DNA from: a virus
Virus record (IMG/VR): IMGVR_UViG_3300049846_000568
Location: 1 to 64,000 of that record
Length of the DNA stretch: 64,000 nt
Strand: one strand, 5' to 3'
Every line of letters starts with the position of its first letter. The first letter of the stretch is position 1. The notes below the pieces were generated by a model that was given only the letters and a program-made list of their open reading frames with translations, was not told the origin of the DNA and searched no databases. Of this stretch, positions 43,310 to 51,332 are shown one piece after another. The position numbers and the translations under genes are program-made.

Positions 43310-43724
43310 TGTTGCGCTTCTGGCTCCACCACTTATCGGTAGAGGTGCCGTCATTGAACTGAATTGGATCCCAATCTGGGTCACCAATACGCTCTCTCGT
43401 GTCTGCCAGATAGCTGTTCCAGTCGGCCTCATCCTGTGAGATGTTGTCGTACTTAACAACGGCGGCAAACGGATCAGACTGCATACGGACAACGACGAGC
43501 TGGCCCTCCTGGGTAACCCACTGCAGGATCCCCTGAGCGCAACGGCAGTAATCGTCGGCGTGTGGCACTCTGCAGCCAGCCTTGTCTAGCCTGCCACTGC
43601 ATTTCTCGCCACAATTGTACCTATCCTTGTTAGAGCAGCGACCACAAGATGTGCAGTACTTCCAGCAGTGCCTTTCTGTTGGATCCCTGTATGTCCCCGG
43701 CGGGGCACTCATTGGCTTACCCAT
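43302..43724 (-). CDS. cysteine-rich protein, 140 aa
   Basis: ATG 43724 overlaps the polymerase end by eight bases. The first 65 residues hold nine or more cysteines (CWKYCTSCGRC, CGEKC, GCRVPH, YCRC), arranged like two zinc or disulfide knots; the rest is acidic and aromatic. Possibly a replication accessory, but the sequence does not show it. Confidence 0.6.
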   Translation of the reverse strand: MGKPMSAPPGTYRDPTERHCWKYCTSCGRCSNKDRYNCGEKCSGRLDKAGCRVPHADDYCRCAQGILQWVTQEGQLVVVRMQSDPFAAVVKYDNISQDEADWNSYLADTRERIGDPDWDPIQFNDGTSTDKWWSQKRNNG

Positions 43725-46700
43725 TCAAAACCTCATTCAAACTTACGATCTGTTCTAGTGTTTCTCTTATGCTGTAGGATGTGGCCTTCTTGAATCTGAA
43801 TGTCACATCATGATTGCCCTCTCGCATCGTGACATAGACTGGAGAGGTACCGTTTACCCTTCCAATTATATCATTTAGACGTTCTATTTGCTTAGGCGTT
43901 AGCCTGCTTTCTGTCTTAAGCATGATGGGAGGGCCTGCGTTGATTGCCGAATCGCTCAACTTTGTGAAGCCGTTGAAAGCCAGCTTAACAAAGACGTTCT
44001 CACCATCCTCGTCAGTCTCTCGCATAACTCGACCTGACATGATTCCGATGTGCCCCTCTACAAGATCACTAGTATCTACCTTGTCGATCATGCCGGGAAA
44101 CACGAGGGATGTGATGTCACCCGTGAGATCCTCGAAGCTCATGATGATCATCTGCTTATTGGCTTTGGTTACCTTCTTCTGGACGTTCGTGATAATGCCG
44201 CCCAACCTTACCGGCTCACTAGCCGTGTAGGTCATTAGGTCGGCAATTTCATGCGACACATCCTTCTCTAGATAGGGCCAGATATCGCTTAGCGGATGCT
44301 CCGTAACATAGAGTCCAATCTCTTTCTTTTCTTCCTCAAGAATCTCTAGCATATCCTCTCTACCGACTTCGGATTCTGGGTCAAACCAGACCAATGTGTC
44401 TAGAGCGCCAGATCTCGTAAGGTGTTCGATAGCCGCCTTGTTTAGCACGGCTTTGTCAGCGTGGCGCAGGAAGCCATACAGCGTGCCGAAACCATCTTCT
44501 GGCCTGCTTGCTAGCAGTGGGTCAACAATCTTGTCGCCAAGGCCATCAATAGCCGATAGACCGAAGACGATCTGCCCACTGTCGTTCACTGTAAACTCTG
44601 ACTCAGAGATATCTACCGATGGAGGAAGGACCTCAATACCCATCTTGCGGCAGTGGTTGAGGTACTGCGCCAACCTGGGTTTCTTGTTGGCGGTAGAAGT
44701 CAAGCATGCTGCCATATACTCGGCGGGGTAGTGTGTACGTAGCCATGCGGTCACATAAGACACCATTCCATATGATGCGGCGTGGGCCTTGTTGAAGCCA
44801 TAACCGGCAAAGTACTCAATATCGGAATAGATCTTGTTGCTGATCTTCTCTTCGATATCGTTATCTTTGGCGTCGCTTACGAACTTTTCTCTGTACTTAC
44901 CTACCTTCTCCATCAATTTCTTACCAATGACTTTGCGCAAGTCGTCAGCCTGGTCTGCACCCCAACCGGTAACTGCCCTAGTGGCGTTAAGTACATCCTC
45001 CTGGTAGAGCATGATGCCATACGACTGGTCGAGCACGTTCTCTAGGATGGGGTGAGGATAGGCTACAGGCTCACGCCCATGCTTGCGGTTGATATACATC
45101 TTGTCCATGCCGGAACCCATAGGACCAGGACGATAAAGGGACACAATAGCCATCAGGTCGTCAACAGATGATGGTCGCACTGCTGCGGTCATCTCCTGCA
45201 TGCCTGGTGACTCCATCTGAAACACACCCATCGTGTCGCCACGAGACAGTTCCGCAAATACATCCTCATCGTCTAGCGGCAGGTTGTCTGGATCAATGTC
45301 GATGCCCGAATTCTCTTTAATGGCCTTCACAGTCATATCAATGACGCCAAGGTTTCGCAGTGCGAGGCAGTCAACCTTCAGCATGCCGACCTCTTCTAGG
45401 CGTCTCATGTCCCACTGGCTTACGAGCGGTGTATTCTCACCCTTCTGCATGACGGGAACGTAGTCTGTCAACGGACCAGGAGCGATGACAACACCAGCAG
45501 CGTGGATACCGGTCTGCCTAAAGACGCCCTCTAGACCTCTTGCCGAGTCGATGATGTCTCTCGCGTCTGCGTCACCGTCATATAGGGCCTTCAACTCGGG
45601 AGTGATGCTGAGGGACTCTTCTAGCGACTTTGACACACCAAGAACTGGAGGGGGCATGAGTTTGGAGATTCGATCAGCCAACTCATACTCATACCCAAGC
45701 ACTCTGGCGGCATCTCGTACGGCAGCGCGAGCGCCAACAGTTGAGAATGTGGCGATCTGACAGACCCTATCCTCACCGTACTTGTCGCGAGCGTATTGAA
45801 TTACCTTGTCTCTGTAACGGTCATCGAAGTCCAAGTCGATATCTGGCATAGACTTTCGCCCTTCCACCAGGAATCGCTCGAAGATGAGACCAAACTTGAT
45901 CGGGTCCAAGTTGGTGATCTTAAGTGCATATGACAGGATACTTCCTGCCGCCGATCCTCGGCCAAACCCTACACGAATGCCGTTGTTCTTAGCCCACCTA
46001 ACAAGGTCGCCCACTACGAGGAAGTACTCGATAAAGCCCATTCGCTTTACTACGCCCAACTCATGGTTGGCACGGTCAATTACCTCTTGCGGAAGAGGAT
46101 CACCGTAACGGTCCTTAAGTCCTTCCCATAGCTGTTCCTCTAGAAACTCATCAGGAGTCTTTTCCTTTGGAACGTCTGGGAACTTAGGGAAGTGAAACTC
46201 CCCAAACTCTAGCGCGACGTCGACCATATCTGCTAGGTCGCATGTGTTTTGTAGCCACTCTGGCTCAAACTTCTTCAACATCTCATCATAGGAGTGCAGG
46301 AAGAAACCATCGCCCTCAAACTTGAATCGCTTCTCATCAGCGAAGGTGGCCTTAGTGCCAGCGCAAAGCATAACGTCGTGGCTATGTGCATCTTCCTTGA
46401 GCACGTAGTGGCAGTCGCCTGTGGCTACTACCTTGGCCCCGATCATCTTTGCGATCTTGAGAGTATCTTCCTTGACGCGGCGCTGCTCTTCAATGCCGTG
46501 ATCCTGGATCTCGATGAAGTAATTGTCTTTGCCGACGATCTCCTGCATGGTTGACGCATGCTGAAGTGCTGCGTCGAAATCGCCACGCAAGAGAGCCTGC
46601 TGTACCGCACCACCAAGGCAGCCGCTAAGTACGATGATGCCCTCAGCGTGTTGTGAGATAAGGTCTAGATCAAGACGGGGCTTTACAAAGTAGCCCTCTG

Positions 46701-47061
46701 TGTAGGCACGTGAGGAAAGCTTGATCAGATTCCTGTAGCCCGCTGCATTCTGTGCAATGACGCCAAGATGGTACGGGCCTCGCTGATCCCACTCGTTGCG
46801 TGCAGGACCGGAGCGCTCTTCCTCATCTCTGTCGAACCTAGACTTACGAGCCTGGTATGCCTCTAGGCCAAGGATGGGCTTGATGTCGTGTTCCCTGCAG
46901 TGCTCGTAATGGTCTAACCAGCCATGAATATTGCCGTGATCCGTAATCGACAAAGCGCCCATCTGTAGTTCTTTGGCGCGCTTTGCGTATCGCTCTGTTG
47001 TGCCATGTCCGTCAAGCAGACTGAAGGTTGTGTGGTTGTGTAGATTAACCCAATTCTTCAT
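43717..47061 (-). CDS. dnaE: DNA polymerase III alpha subunit (C-family, DnaE type)
   Basis: 1114 residues, near the usual 1160. Order: PHP domain (LHNHTTFSLLDG, 7-18; ITDHGNIHG about 39-47), finger/palm residues including GFGRGSAAGS (about 364-373), the catalytic aspartates in MPDIDLDF (about 404-411), the thumb/fingers region, and a C-terminal OB-fold (VRLGGIITNVQKKVTKANKQMIIM). A replicative polymerase of the bacterial type, unusual in phages, which often use family A or B. It works with the helicase (51329), primase (48182) and SSB (18348). A different small domain rather than a beta-clamp-binding motif ends the protein; no clamp gene is seen here. Confidence 0.95.
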   Translation of the reverse strand: MKNWVNLHNHTTFSLLDGHGTTERYAKRAKELQMGALSITDHGNIHGWLDHYEHCREHDIKPILGLEAYQARKSRFDRDEEERSGPARNEWDQRGPYHLGVIAQNAAGYRNLIKLSSRAYTEGYFVKPRLDLDLISQHAEGIIVLSGCLGGAVQQALLRGDFDAALQHASTMQEIVGKDNYFIEIQDHGIEEQRRVKEDTLKIAKMIGAKVVATGDCHYVLKEDAHSHDVMLCAGTKATFADEKRFKFEGDGFFLHSYDEMLKKFEPEWLQNTCDLADMVDVALEFGEFHFPKFPDVPKEKTPDEFLEEQLWEGLKDRYGDPLPQEVIDRANHELGVVKRMGFIEYFLVVGDLVRWAKNNGIRVGFGRGSAAGSILSYALKITNLDPIKFGLIFERFLVEGRKSMPDIDLDFDDRYRDKVIQYARDKYGEDRVCQIATFSTVGARAAVRDAARVLGYEYELADRISKLMPPPVLGVSKSLEESLSITPELKALYDGDADARDIIDSARGLEGVFRQTGIHAAGVVIAPGPLTDYVPVMQKGENTPLVSQWDMRRLEEVGMLKVDCLALRNLGVIDMTVKAIKENSGIDIDPDNLPLDDEDVFAELSRGDTMGVFQMESPGMQEMTAAVRPSSVDDLMAIVSLYRPGPMGSGMDKMYINRKHGREPVAYPHPILENVLDQSYGIMLYQEDVLNATRAVTGWGADQADDLRKVIGKKLMEKVGKYREKFVSDAKDNDIEEKISNKIYSDIEYFAGYGFNKAHAASYGMVSYVTAWLRTHYPAEYMAACLTSTANKKPRLAQYLNHCRKMGIEVLPPSVDISESEFTVNDSGQIVFGLSAIDGLGDKIVDPLLASRPEDGFGTLYGFLRHADKAVLNKAAIEHLTRSGALDTLVWFDPESEVGREDMLEILEEEKKEIGLYVTEHPLSDIWPYLEKDVSHEIADLMTYTASEPVRLGGIITNVQKKVTKANKQMIIMSFEDLTGDITSLVFPGMIDKVDTSDLVEGHIGIMSGRVMRETDEDGENVFVKLAFNGFTKLSDSAINAGPPIMLKTESRLTPKQIERLNDIIGRVNGTSPVYVTMREGNHDVTFRFKKATSYSIRETLEQIVSLNEVLNG

Positions 47062-47077
47062 TAAAGTTCTCAGACCC

Positions 47078-47293
47078 CTAAGCAGACCTTTCTATCTCTA
47101 GTTCTTTCCAGCCAGGAGATTCCAGCATAAGAACTCTGAGATCGGTAACCTCAATATCTTCGTCTTCGAAAAGCTCCTTAATGTAATCAGTTACCTGACT
47201 AATAGACTCCTCAAAGTAATACCATCCCTTAACTGGCTTATCGTCCTCGTCGTTCTTATTGACTACAAAAAATTCTACCTTATAGATTCTCAC
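47078..47293 (-). CDS. small alpha/beta protein MRIYKVEF, 71 aa
   Basis: GTG 47293 with GGAGG five bases upstream is preferred to the earlier in-frame GTG/ATG. Begins M-R-I-Y-K-V-E-F, close to the next protein upstream (M-R-V-Y-K-I-E-L), so the two are a tandem pair. Acidic middle (NKNDEDDKPVKG). Function unknown. Confidence 0.62.
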   Translation of the reverse strand: MRIYKVEFFVVNKNDEDDKPVKGWYYFEESISQVTDYIKELFEDEDIEVTDLRVLMLESPGWKELEIERSA

Positions 47294-47466
47294 GATACCT
47301 CCACTACGTCCCATTCATCAAACTCCGGCGTTGCCAGCACTGCCAGCACGCTAATACCTTCCTCTTGCACGAAACGAGAAAGTACCGCTCTTACGTCTCG
47401 GGCCTTTTCGATGTAATAGTCAGTGCGCTGACCATCAATCATCAATTCGATTTTGTATACTCTCAT
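47290..47466 (-). CDS. small alpha/beta protein MRVYKIEL, 58 aa
   Basis: ATG 47466, TGA 47290-47292 overlapping the next GTG (GTGA). Paralogue of its neighbour: M-R-V-Y-K-I-E-L strand, helix AVLSRFVQEEG, acidic end (TPEFDEWDVVEVS). It overlaps the preceding gene by 32 bases. Function unknown. Confidence 0.6.
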   Translation of the reverse strand: MRVYKIELMIDGQRTDYYIEKARDVRAVLSRFVQEEGISVLAVLATPEFDEWDVVEVS

Positions 47467-47686
47467 GGTTCACTTTCCATTTGCGCCAATGCTGGAACGA
47501 TATCACAGCATAGACTGTAGTGTTGATCATAACGGGAACACTGTGGATGAACAGACCATACGGGAACCATAGGGCCCAAACCAGGGCACTGATCAGCCAC
47601 CCAACTCTATACCTACCAGATAGATAAAGGGCTAGCCAACCAATTAACATAGCCGCCCAGCCCAATATCTCAACCCAATCAACCAT
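47435..47686 (-). CDS. small membrane protein, 83 aa
   Basis: ATG 47686. Two to three hydrophobic helices at about residues 5-22, 29-46 and 49-68 (ILGWAAMLIGWLALYL, VGWLISALVWALWFPYGLFI, VPVMINTTVYAVISF), then a basic tail. No signal peptidase site. Resembles small phage inner-membrane proteins such as transporters or superinfection-exclusion factors; could also be a holin-like protein, but it is far from the endolysin. Confidence 0.66.
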   Translation of the reverse strand: MVDWVEILGWAAMLIGWLALYLSGRYRVGWLISALVWALWFPYGLFIHSVPVMINTTVYAVISFQHWRKWKVNHESIQNRIDD

Positions 47687-47918
47687 CTTGACTCTTAGAT
47701 GTCCACTTTGGATTATCTGTTCGATAGAACCCACCACCTTTTAAGATCGTACCAGAAAACGAATAAACCCTCTTGAACTTACCATGACACATGGAGTTAC
47801 CTGAAGCTTCATCGTAGGGCTCACCACCGGCATGGTGGTCGATCTTTACAAATAGATCTGGCTCATCGAATTCCACAGTGAACTGACAGTCACTGCAGCG
47901 ATAATCATATTTAGGCAT
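47679..47918 (-). CDS. FmdB-type zinc-ribbon protein, 79 aa
   Basis: ATG 47918 gives MPKYDYRCSDCQFTVEF (the FmdB opening: Y-x-C-x-x-C), followed by CHGKFKRVYSF and a glycine-rich tail (GTILKGGGFYRTDN) typical of the family. It may be a regulatory zinc ribbon; phage copies are common and their function is unknown. Confidence 0.78.
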   Translation of the reverse strand: MPKYDYRCSDCQFTVEFDEPDLFVKIDHHAGGEPYDEASGNSMCHGKFKRVYSFSGTILKGGGFYRTDNPKWTSKSQDG

Positions 47919-48150
47919 CGTCGTCCCCGGTAGACGGAGGATGGTAGATCCCACGCTCCACATCCTTGTTGTTCAGGAAGTTTTCGCGATTGCGGCGATG
48001 ACGATCTTCCTCGCCAACGTGGCGAATAACCTGAACTACGCCTCCACAAAACTTGCATGGCGGCTCATTAAATGGCGAGCGCTCCATGTATGCTGCTGGC
48101 TGATCAGAATGGCATTCTGTACAAACGCCAACATAAAATGATTCATCCAT
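47911..48150 (-). CDS. zinc-ribbon-like protein, 79 aa
   Basis: ATG 48150. VCTEC and CKFCGG provide four cysteines (about residues 10-13 and 32-35), then a basic R/H-rich helix and an acidic end. Likely DNA- or protein-binding small zinc protein. Overlaps the FmdB-type gene by eight bases. Confidence 0.62.
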   Translation of the reverse strand: MDESFYVGVCTECHSDQPAAYMERSPFNEPPCKFCGGVVQVIRHVGEEDRHRRNRENFLNNKDVERGIYHPPSTGDDDA

Positions 48151-48181
48151 AACTATTCCTAACTTTCTTGATGTATTTCAA

Positions 48182-49408
48182 CTAATTCCTAACCGACTTG
48201 TATGCAAATCGAACTGGACTAGGCTTGGATTCTTCGTCAGACTCAATCCAACTATCACCCACCTTAACCCATTTCTTACGTGGCTCCAAATTACAGTTGC
48301 CACATCCAATACCGGCGGCGTTTGCCCGCTCGCAAGAGAATGGACGGCCACCGATACCCATCTCCCTACGCCTAATCCAGTCGTCAACATGCGCCTGACT
48401 CTTCTCAAAGTTGTAGTCGCTACAGTTAGACAAGATGGCGTGCAGATACTCTAGTGCCTCATCTGTATAGGAGAGGATTGAGCATAGGAACAGGCGCTCT
48501 TCGTGCTCTAGATGATGCTTTGTTTCAGCCTTCTTCCAGAGTTCGTAGATTGCCTTGCAGTTGTCGAATAAATCCACCGGGTCAAACTGTCGCTGCATGT
48601 CGCCAACACCGCGCAGCATCGTGCTGCCGTGCTTGTTGAAGCGCTCTAGCATGTCTTCGGTGGTGTACTTCTTCGGGAGCTTCGCCTCTTCAAACTTATA
48701 GGTATACTCCCTGTACCATTCGTTTGCTGCTAGGTTGAAGGTTTGTTCAGGTACCTCATAGTCTGCTGGTCCAGTGGCGATTTGCTGAATTCGCTCCACT
48801 GGCAGTCCCAACTCTTCGTAGGAAAGTTCTCGTTTATAGAGTCCCGTAGATTGATGTACCGTGTTGGGGAGGCGCCACATCCTTCGAAGGTCATAGACTT
48901 GGAAGTCGAGGTATTCCAAATCAAACTTTGCTTTAAGGTCGCCAGCAATGTGTCTAAATATTGCTGGGAGTTCATTTGATCCGGTAATACCGAGGGCAAG
49001 AGCTTCAAGTTCAACATGGAAGCCCTTCTTCCCAGTGAAGTAAATTCGTACAGCGTCTCTGGGTATGAACGACAGAAAGAACTCAGCCAAGATGAGAGTT
49101 TCTCGTCTGGATCGTTCAATGTCGTCCGAATCGATATCGAAGTATAAAGACCCGAGACGTACAGCGCGATTGAGATCTGTACTGTCGTAGTTGAAGACCG
49201 ATGTATAGATACCCAGTCTTTGATGTTTGTTAGCGTATTCCTCAATGTCTTTCCATTCATAGATACGAGGAAGAGATGGCTTGCCGTCACCCTGACGTAC
49301 CATCTCTCTCATAACTTTCCAGTTACCGTCTTTATCCTGACGCCATCTAGCTGCCTCTATGTACTTCCACCTGTTGGAGTACTTCTCGGGATCGTCTGGC
49401 AATCTCAT
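48182..49408 (-). CDS. archaeo-eukaryotic-type primase (AEP superfamily)
   Basis: 408 residues. The AEP core shows YFDIDSDD (D-x-D metal site, about 88-95), IYFTGKKGFHVELEA (S/T-x-K-x-H, about 120-134) and RRMWRLPNTVH (about 173-183, the R-x-x-x-x-N/W motif). The C-terminal region has CERANAAGIGCGNC (about 356-369), a metal site like those in other phage AEP proteins. It makes primers for the C-family polymerase; some AEPs also extend DNA. Its operon is shared with the polymerase and helicase. Strong family, uncertain subfamily. Confidence 0.85.
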   Translation of the reverse strand: MRLPDDPEKYSNRWKYIEAARWRQDKDGNWKVMREMVRQGDGKPSLPRIYEWKDIEEYANKHQRLGIYTSVFNYDSTDLNRAVRLGSLYFDIDSDDIERSRRETLILAEFFLSFIPRDAVRIYFTGKKGFHVELEALALGITGSNELPAIFRHIAGDLKAKFDLEYLDFQVYDLRRMWRLPNTVHQSTGLYKRELSYEELGLPVERIQQIATGPADYEVPEQTFNLAANEWYREYTYKFEEAKLPKKYTTEDMLERFNKHGSTMLRGVGDMQRQFDPVDLFDNCKAIYELWKKAETKHHLEHEERLFLCSILSYTDEALEYLHAILSNCSDYNFEKSQAHVDDWIRRREMGIGGRPFSCERANAAGIGCGNCNLEPRKKWVKVGDSWIESDEESKPSPVRFAYKSVRN

Positions 49409-49599
49409 AAAGGTCTACTTCCTGCCTCACTACCTACCTCCCAAAGAGGCTCAGCTGGTAGCATTAGATCTTCACCGTTAGATCGGTGATATGTCACATG
49501 CACCAACAAAACATTGAGCCGGTCTCTAATCCACTTACGCCTAGCGATACGTTCTTTTGCTGTTAAGGTATCGTTTTGCGAGTTGTGGCCAACTTCCAC
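49405..49599 (-). CDS. basic small protein, 64 aa
   Basis: GTG 49599 with AAGGAG about ten bases upstream; overlaps the primase start by four bases (ATGA type) and the neighbouring gene by 59. Basic N-terminal half (TAKERIARRKWIRDRLN), no motif. The strong overlap with the next gene makes one of the two starts less certain. Confidence 0.55.
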   Translation of the reverse strand: MEVGHNSQNDTLTAKERIARRKWIRDRLNVLLVHVTYHRSNGEDLMLPAEPLWEVGSEAGSRPL

Positions 49600-49738
49600 T
49601 TGTCTTACACTCCTTACAAAGGTATCCCCAATACACCTTACTGTTAGATACGTAGGTGTTGTAGGCGTACAAATCAGCGCCGCACTCTTCGCATTCGACG
49701 CGAGTATTCCAAACTCTATCTTTCTCGTTCTCTGCCAT
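49541..49738 (-). CDS. zinc-ribbon protein, 65 aa
   Basis: ATG 49738. VECEECGADL and LCKECK are a classic two-pair zinc ribbon (about residues 16-19 and 41-44), with acidic start and basic end. Probably DNA-associated; no more can be said. Confidence 0.65.
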   Translation of the reverse strand: MAENEKDRVWNTRVECEECGADLYAYNTYVSNSKVYWGYLCKECKTSGSWPQLAKRYLNSKRTYR

Positions 49739-50378
49739 ACTTAATGTTGTCCAGATTTGCTGCTGTTAGGTTGGCTAGATGCACGATCATATCACTTGTG
49801 GTCATTGGAATCGTCTCCGGAACCGGAGAACCAATGCCAAGATGTACCCTTACTAGACGGAGGATCTGCTCGATCACATCATCCTTAAGGTACATCACAC
49901 TAGACTGACTCTCATCACCAAAGATCTTATCGTCATCACGAACGGCCCTCACAAAAGCGCCCACAGTATAGGGGTGCATGGGGTCAAAGAACAATTCATC
50001 ATCCTCTGATCTTAAATGAATCGCCTTAGTCGTATCATGCAGAATGCATGCGGCGATGATCATATCACGTTCGTCAGTATCAACGCAATAAGCTTCACAC
50101 AAAAGTTTGGCTGCCCTTACAACCCTCTTTGTGTGGAGTAGTAGTCCTCCAGCCGTGTACTCGTCGTCAGGGTGGGTACCGATCATATTGTCGGAGGGTG
50201 CATACCAAAACTCATCAGCCTTTAGAAGCACTGAGCGCACAAAATACTGGACGGATTGATTCTGTATTTCCTCAATCTCATCCAGCAATGGGCGAAGAAC
50301 TTCGTTCTCCTGCAAGAACTCTGTCTCGTGTATGTCTTTTAGCACGAATTCATCTAGTAGTCTATCTGCGTTCGGCAT
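49716..50378 (-). CDS. HD-domain phosphohydrolase
   Basis: 220 residues. Motif set: LLLHTKRVVRAA (first H, about residue 82), ACILHDTTKA (H-D, about 113-115), MHPYTVGAF (third H, about 134) and later acidic residues. This resembles the HD hydrolases that follow replication genes in phages (YhaM-like or dNTPase-like). The substrate may be nucleotides or a nucleic-acid end. Overlaps the zinc-ribbon gene by 23 bases. Confidence 0.82.
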   Translation of the reverse strand: MPNADRLLDEFVLKDIHETEFLQENEVLRPLLDEIEEIQNQSVQYFVRSVLLKADEFWYAPSDNMIGTHPDDEYTAGGLLLHTKRVVRAAKLLCEAYCVDTDERDMIIAACILHDTTKAIHLRSEDDELFFDPMHPYTVGAFVRAVRDDDKIFGDESQSSVMYLKDDVIEQILRLVRVHLGIGSPVPETIPMTTSDMIVHLANLTAANLDNIKYGRERER

Positions 50379-50523
50379 GTGCGGCCTCTCGGTTCTTGTA
50401 TACGTCTGCCATCTTGTCTACCGCTAAGGATAAGAACTCGTGGGGATCCACCCCAAGGCGCTCACAGAGTTCTACTATCTTCTGCGAGCGATCCTCGTCA
50501 AATAGGAACCCTATTCGTCCCAT
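50362..50523 (-). CDS. hypothetical helical protein, 53 aa
   Basis: ATG 50523 overlaps the end of the RecB-like gene by 13 bases; the stop overlaps the HD gene by 17. Strand (MGRIGFLFDED) then amphipathic helices with a basic/acidic alternation. No motif, though it fits a small CopG/ribbon-like layout weakly. Coupling at both ends supports translation. Confidence 0.58.
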   Translation of the reverse strand: MGRIGFLFDEDRSQKIVELCERLGVDPHEFLSLAVDKMADVYKNREAAHAERR

Positions 50524-51332
50524 CCTGCGCGCCTTATCTCAAGCATCTTTTCTGTCAAGGTAAATTCTCGACAAGGCGCATCAAAGGGGCAGCTCCTACA
50601 GTAGTTGGTAAGGCCTCTACGCGGTACGAAAACCTGAGTTCCTGCCGCTTCCTCTAGCCAATAATGGAGAGAGTTGACATCTACCGTTGGCACGTCGACA
50701 GGGTGGAACCCAAACTTACCGGGCGAAACAATATCGTAATACCCATAACGCACGTTCATTTTGCGATTGTCATTGCGATAATCAAACGCCATACGAAGGG
50801 CAGCGAAATCCATCATTAGCGAACTTGCCGGTATCCTCTTGGTATTAGTAACCCATTTAATGACCGTAAACATGCCCTTCTTATCCCTCAATACGAGGTC
50901 AAAACTACCGATTAGGCGGATGTCGTGGCCAACCGGGACAACAAAATCCTCGTTGATCAACACGGGGTCGTTATGTGTATCCTCTGCAAACTCCTCATAG
51001 AAGCGGAGTAGTGATCTTGTAGCTTCTGAACTATAGCTAGCCAGATTACCGTGAATGATCTCATGCTGCTCCACCGCAAGATCGTAAGCCGTCATATCCT
51101 TGGGGAACCAATGCTTCTCCCAACGGTTTAGGATGGCGGATACAGATGGGATAATGCCCGACTGTTTCTTGTAGAAGAAGAAGGACAGAATCCTTTTCAT
51201 CGTGTTCTCAAACCTTATGGACAACTCGTCAGCCCTATTGACAGGCTCATACATCTCCTGAAGATGGCGGAAATCGTATAAGAGAGCACAAGTTTGGAAG
51301 TCCTTCAGTGCATCAATGTGAATGTCTATCAT
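50511..51332 (-). CDS. RecB/Cas4-like protein with degenerate nuclease site
   Basis: 273 residues. It keeps the scaffold: C15 near the N-terminus, G-S-F-D (about 145), and a C-terminal cluster CRSCPFDAPC (about 248-257) that would bind a 4Fe-4S cluster with C15. Where the active paralogue (41905) reads I-T-D-Y-K, this one reads V-I-K-W-V: the D-x-K pair is lost. It may be a non-catalytic subunit that positions or regulates the active nuclease (as AddB-type halves do), or a decayed enzyme. Overlaps the helicase by four bases. Confidence 0.75.
   Translation of the reverse strand: MIDIHIDALKDFQTCALLYDFRHLQEMYEPVNRADELSIRFENTMKRILSFFFYKKQSGIIPSVSAILNRWEKHWFPKDMTAYDLAVEQHEIIHGNLASYSSEATRSLLRFYEEFAEDTHNDPVLINEDFVVPVGHDIRLIGSFDLVLRDKKGMFTVIKWVTNTKRIPASSLMMDFAALRMAFDYRNDNRKMNVRYGYYDIVSPGKFGFHPVDVPTVDVNSLHYWLEEAAGTQVFVPRRGLTNYCRSCPFDAPCREFTLTEKMLEIRRAGWDE

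Noticed and set aside
43922-46554. Several + strand frames opposite the DNA polymerase gene
   Set aside because: All antisense to the intact DnaE gene with strong motifs; low-complexity, serine-rich translations typical of shadows.
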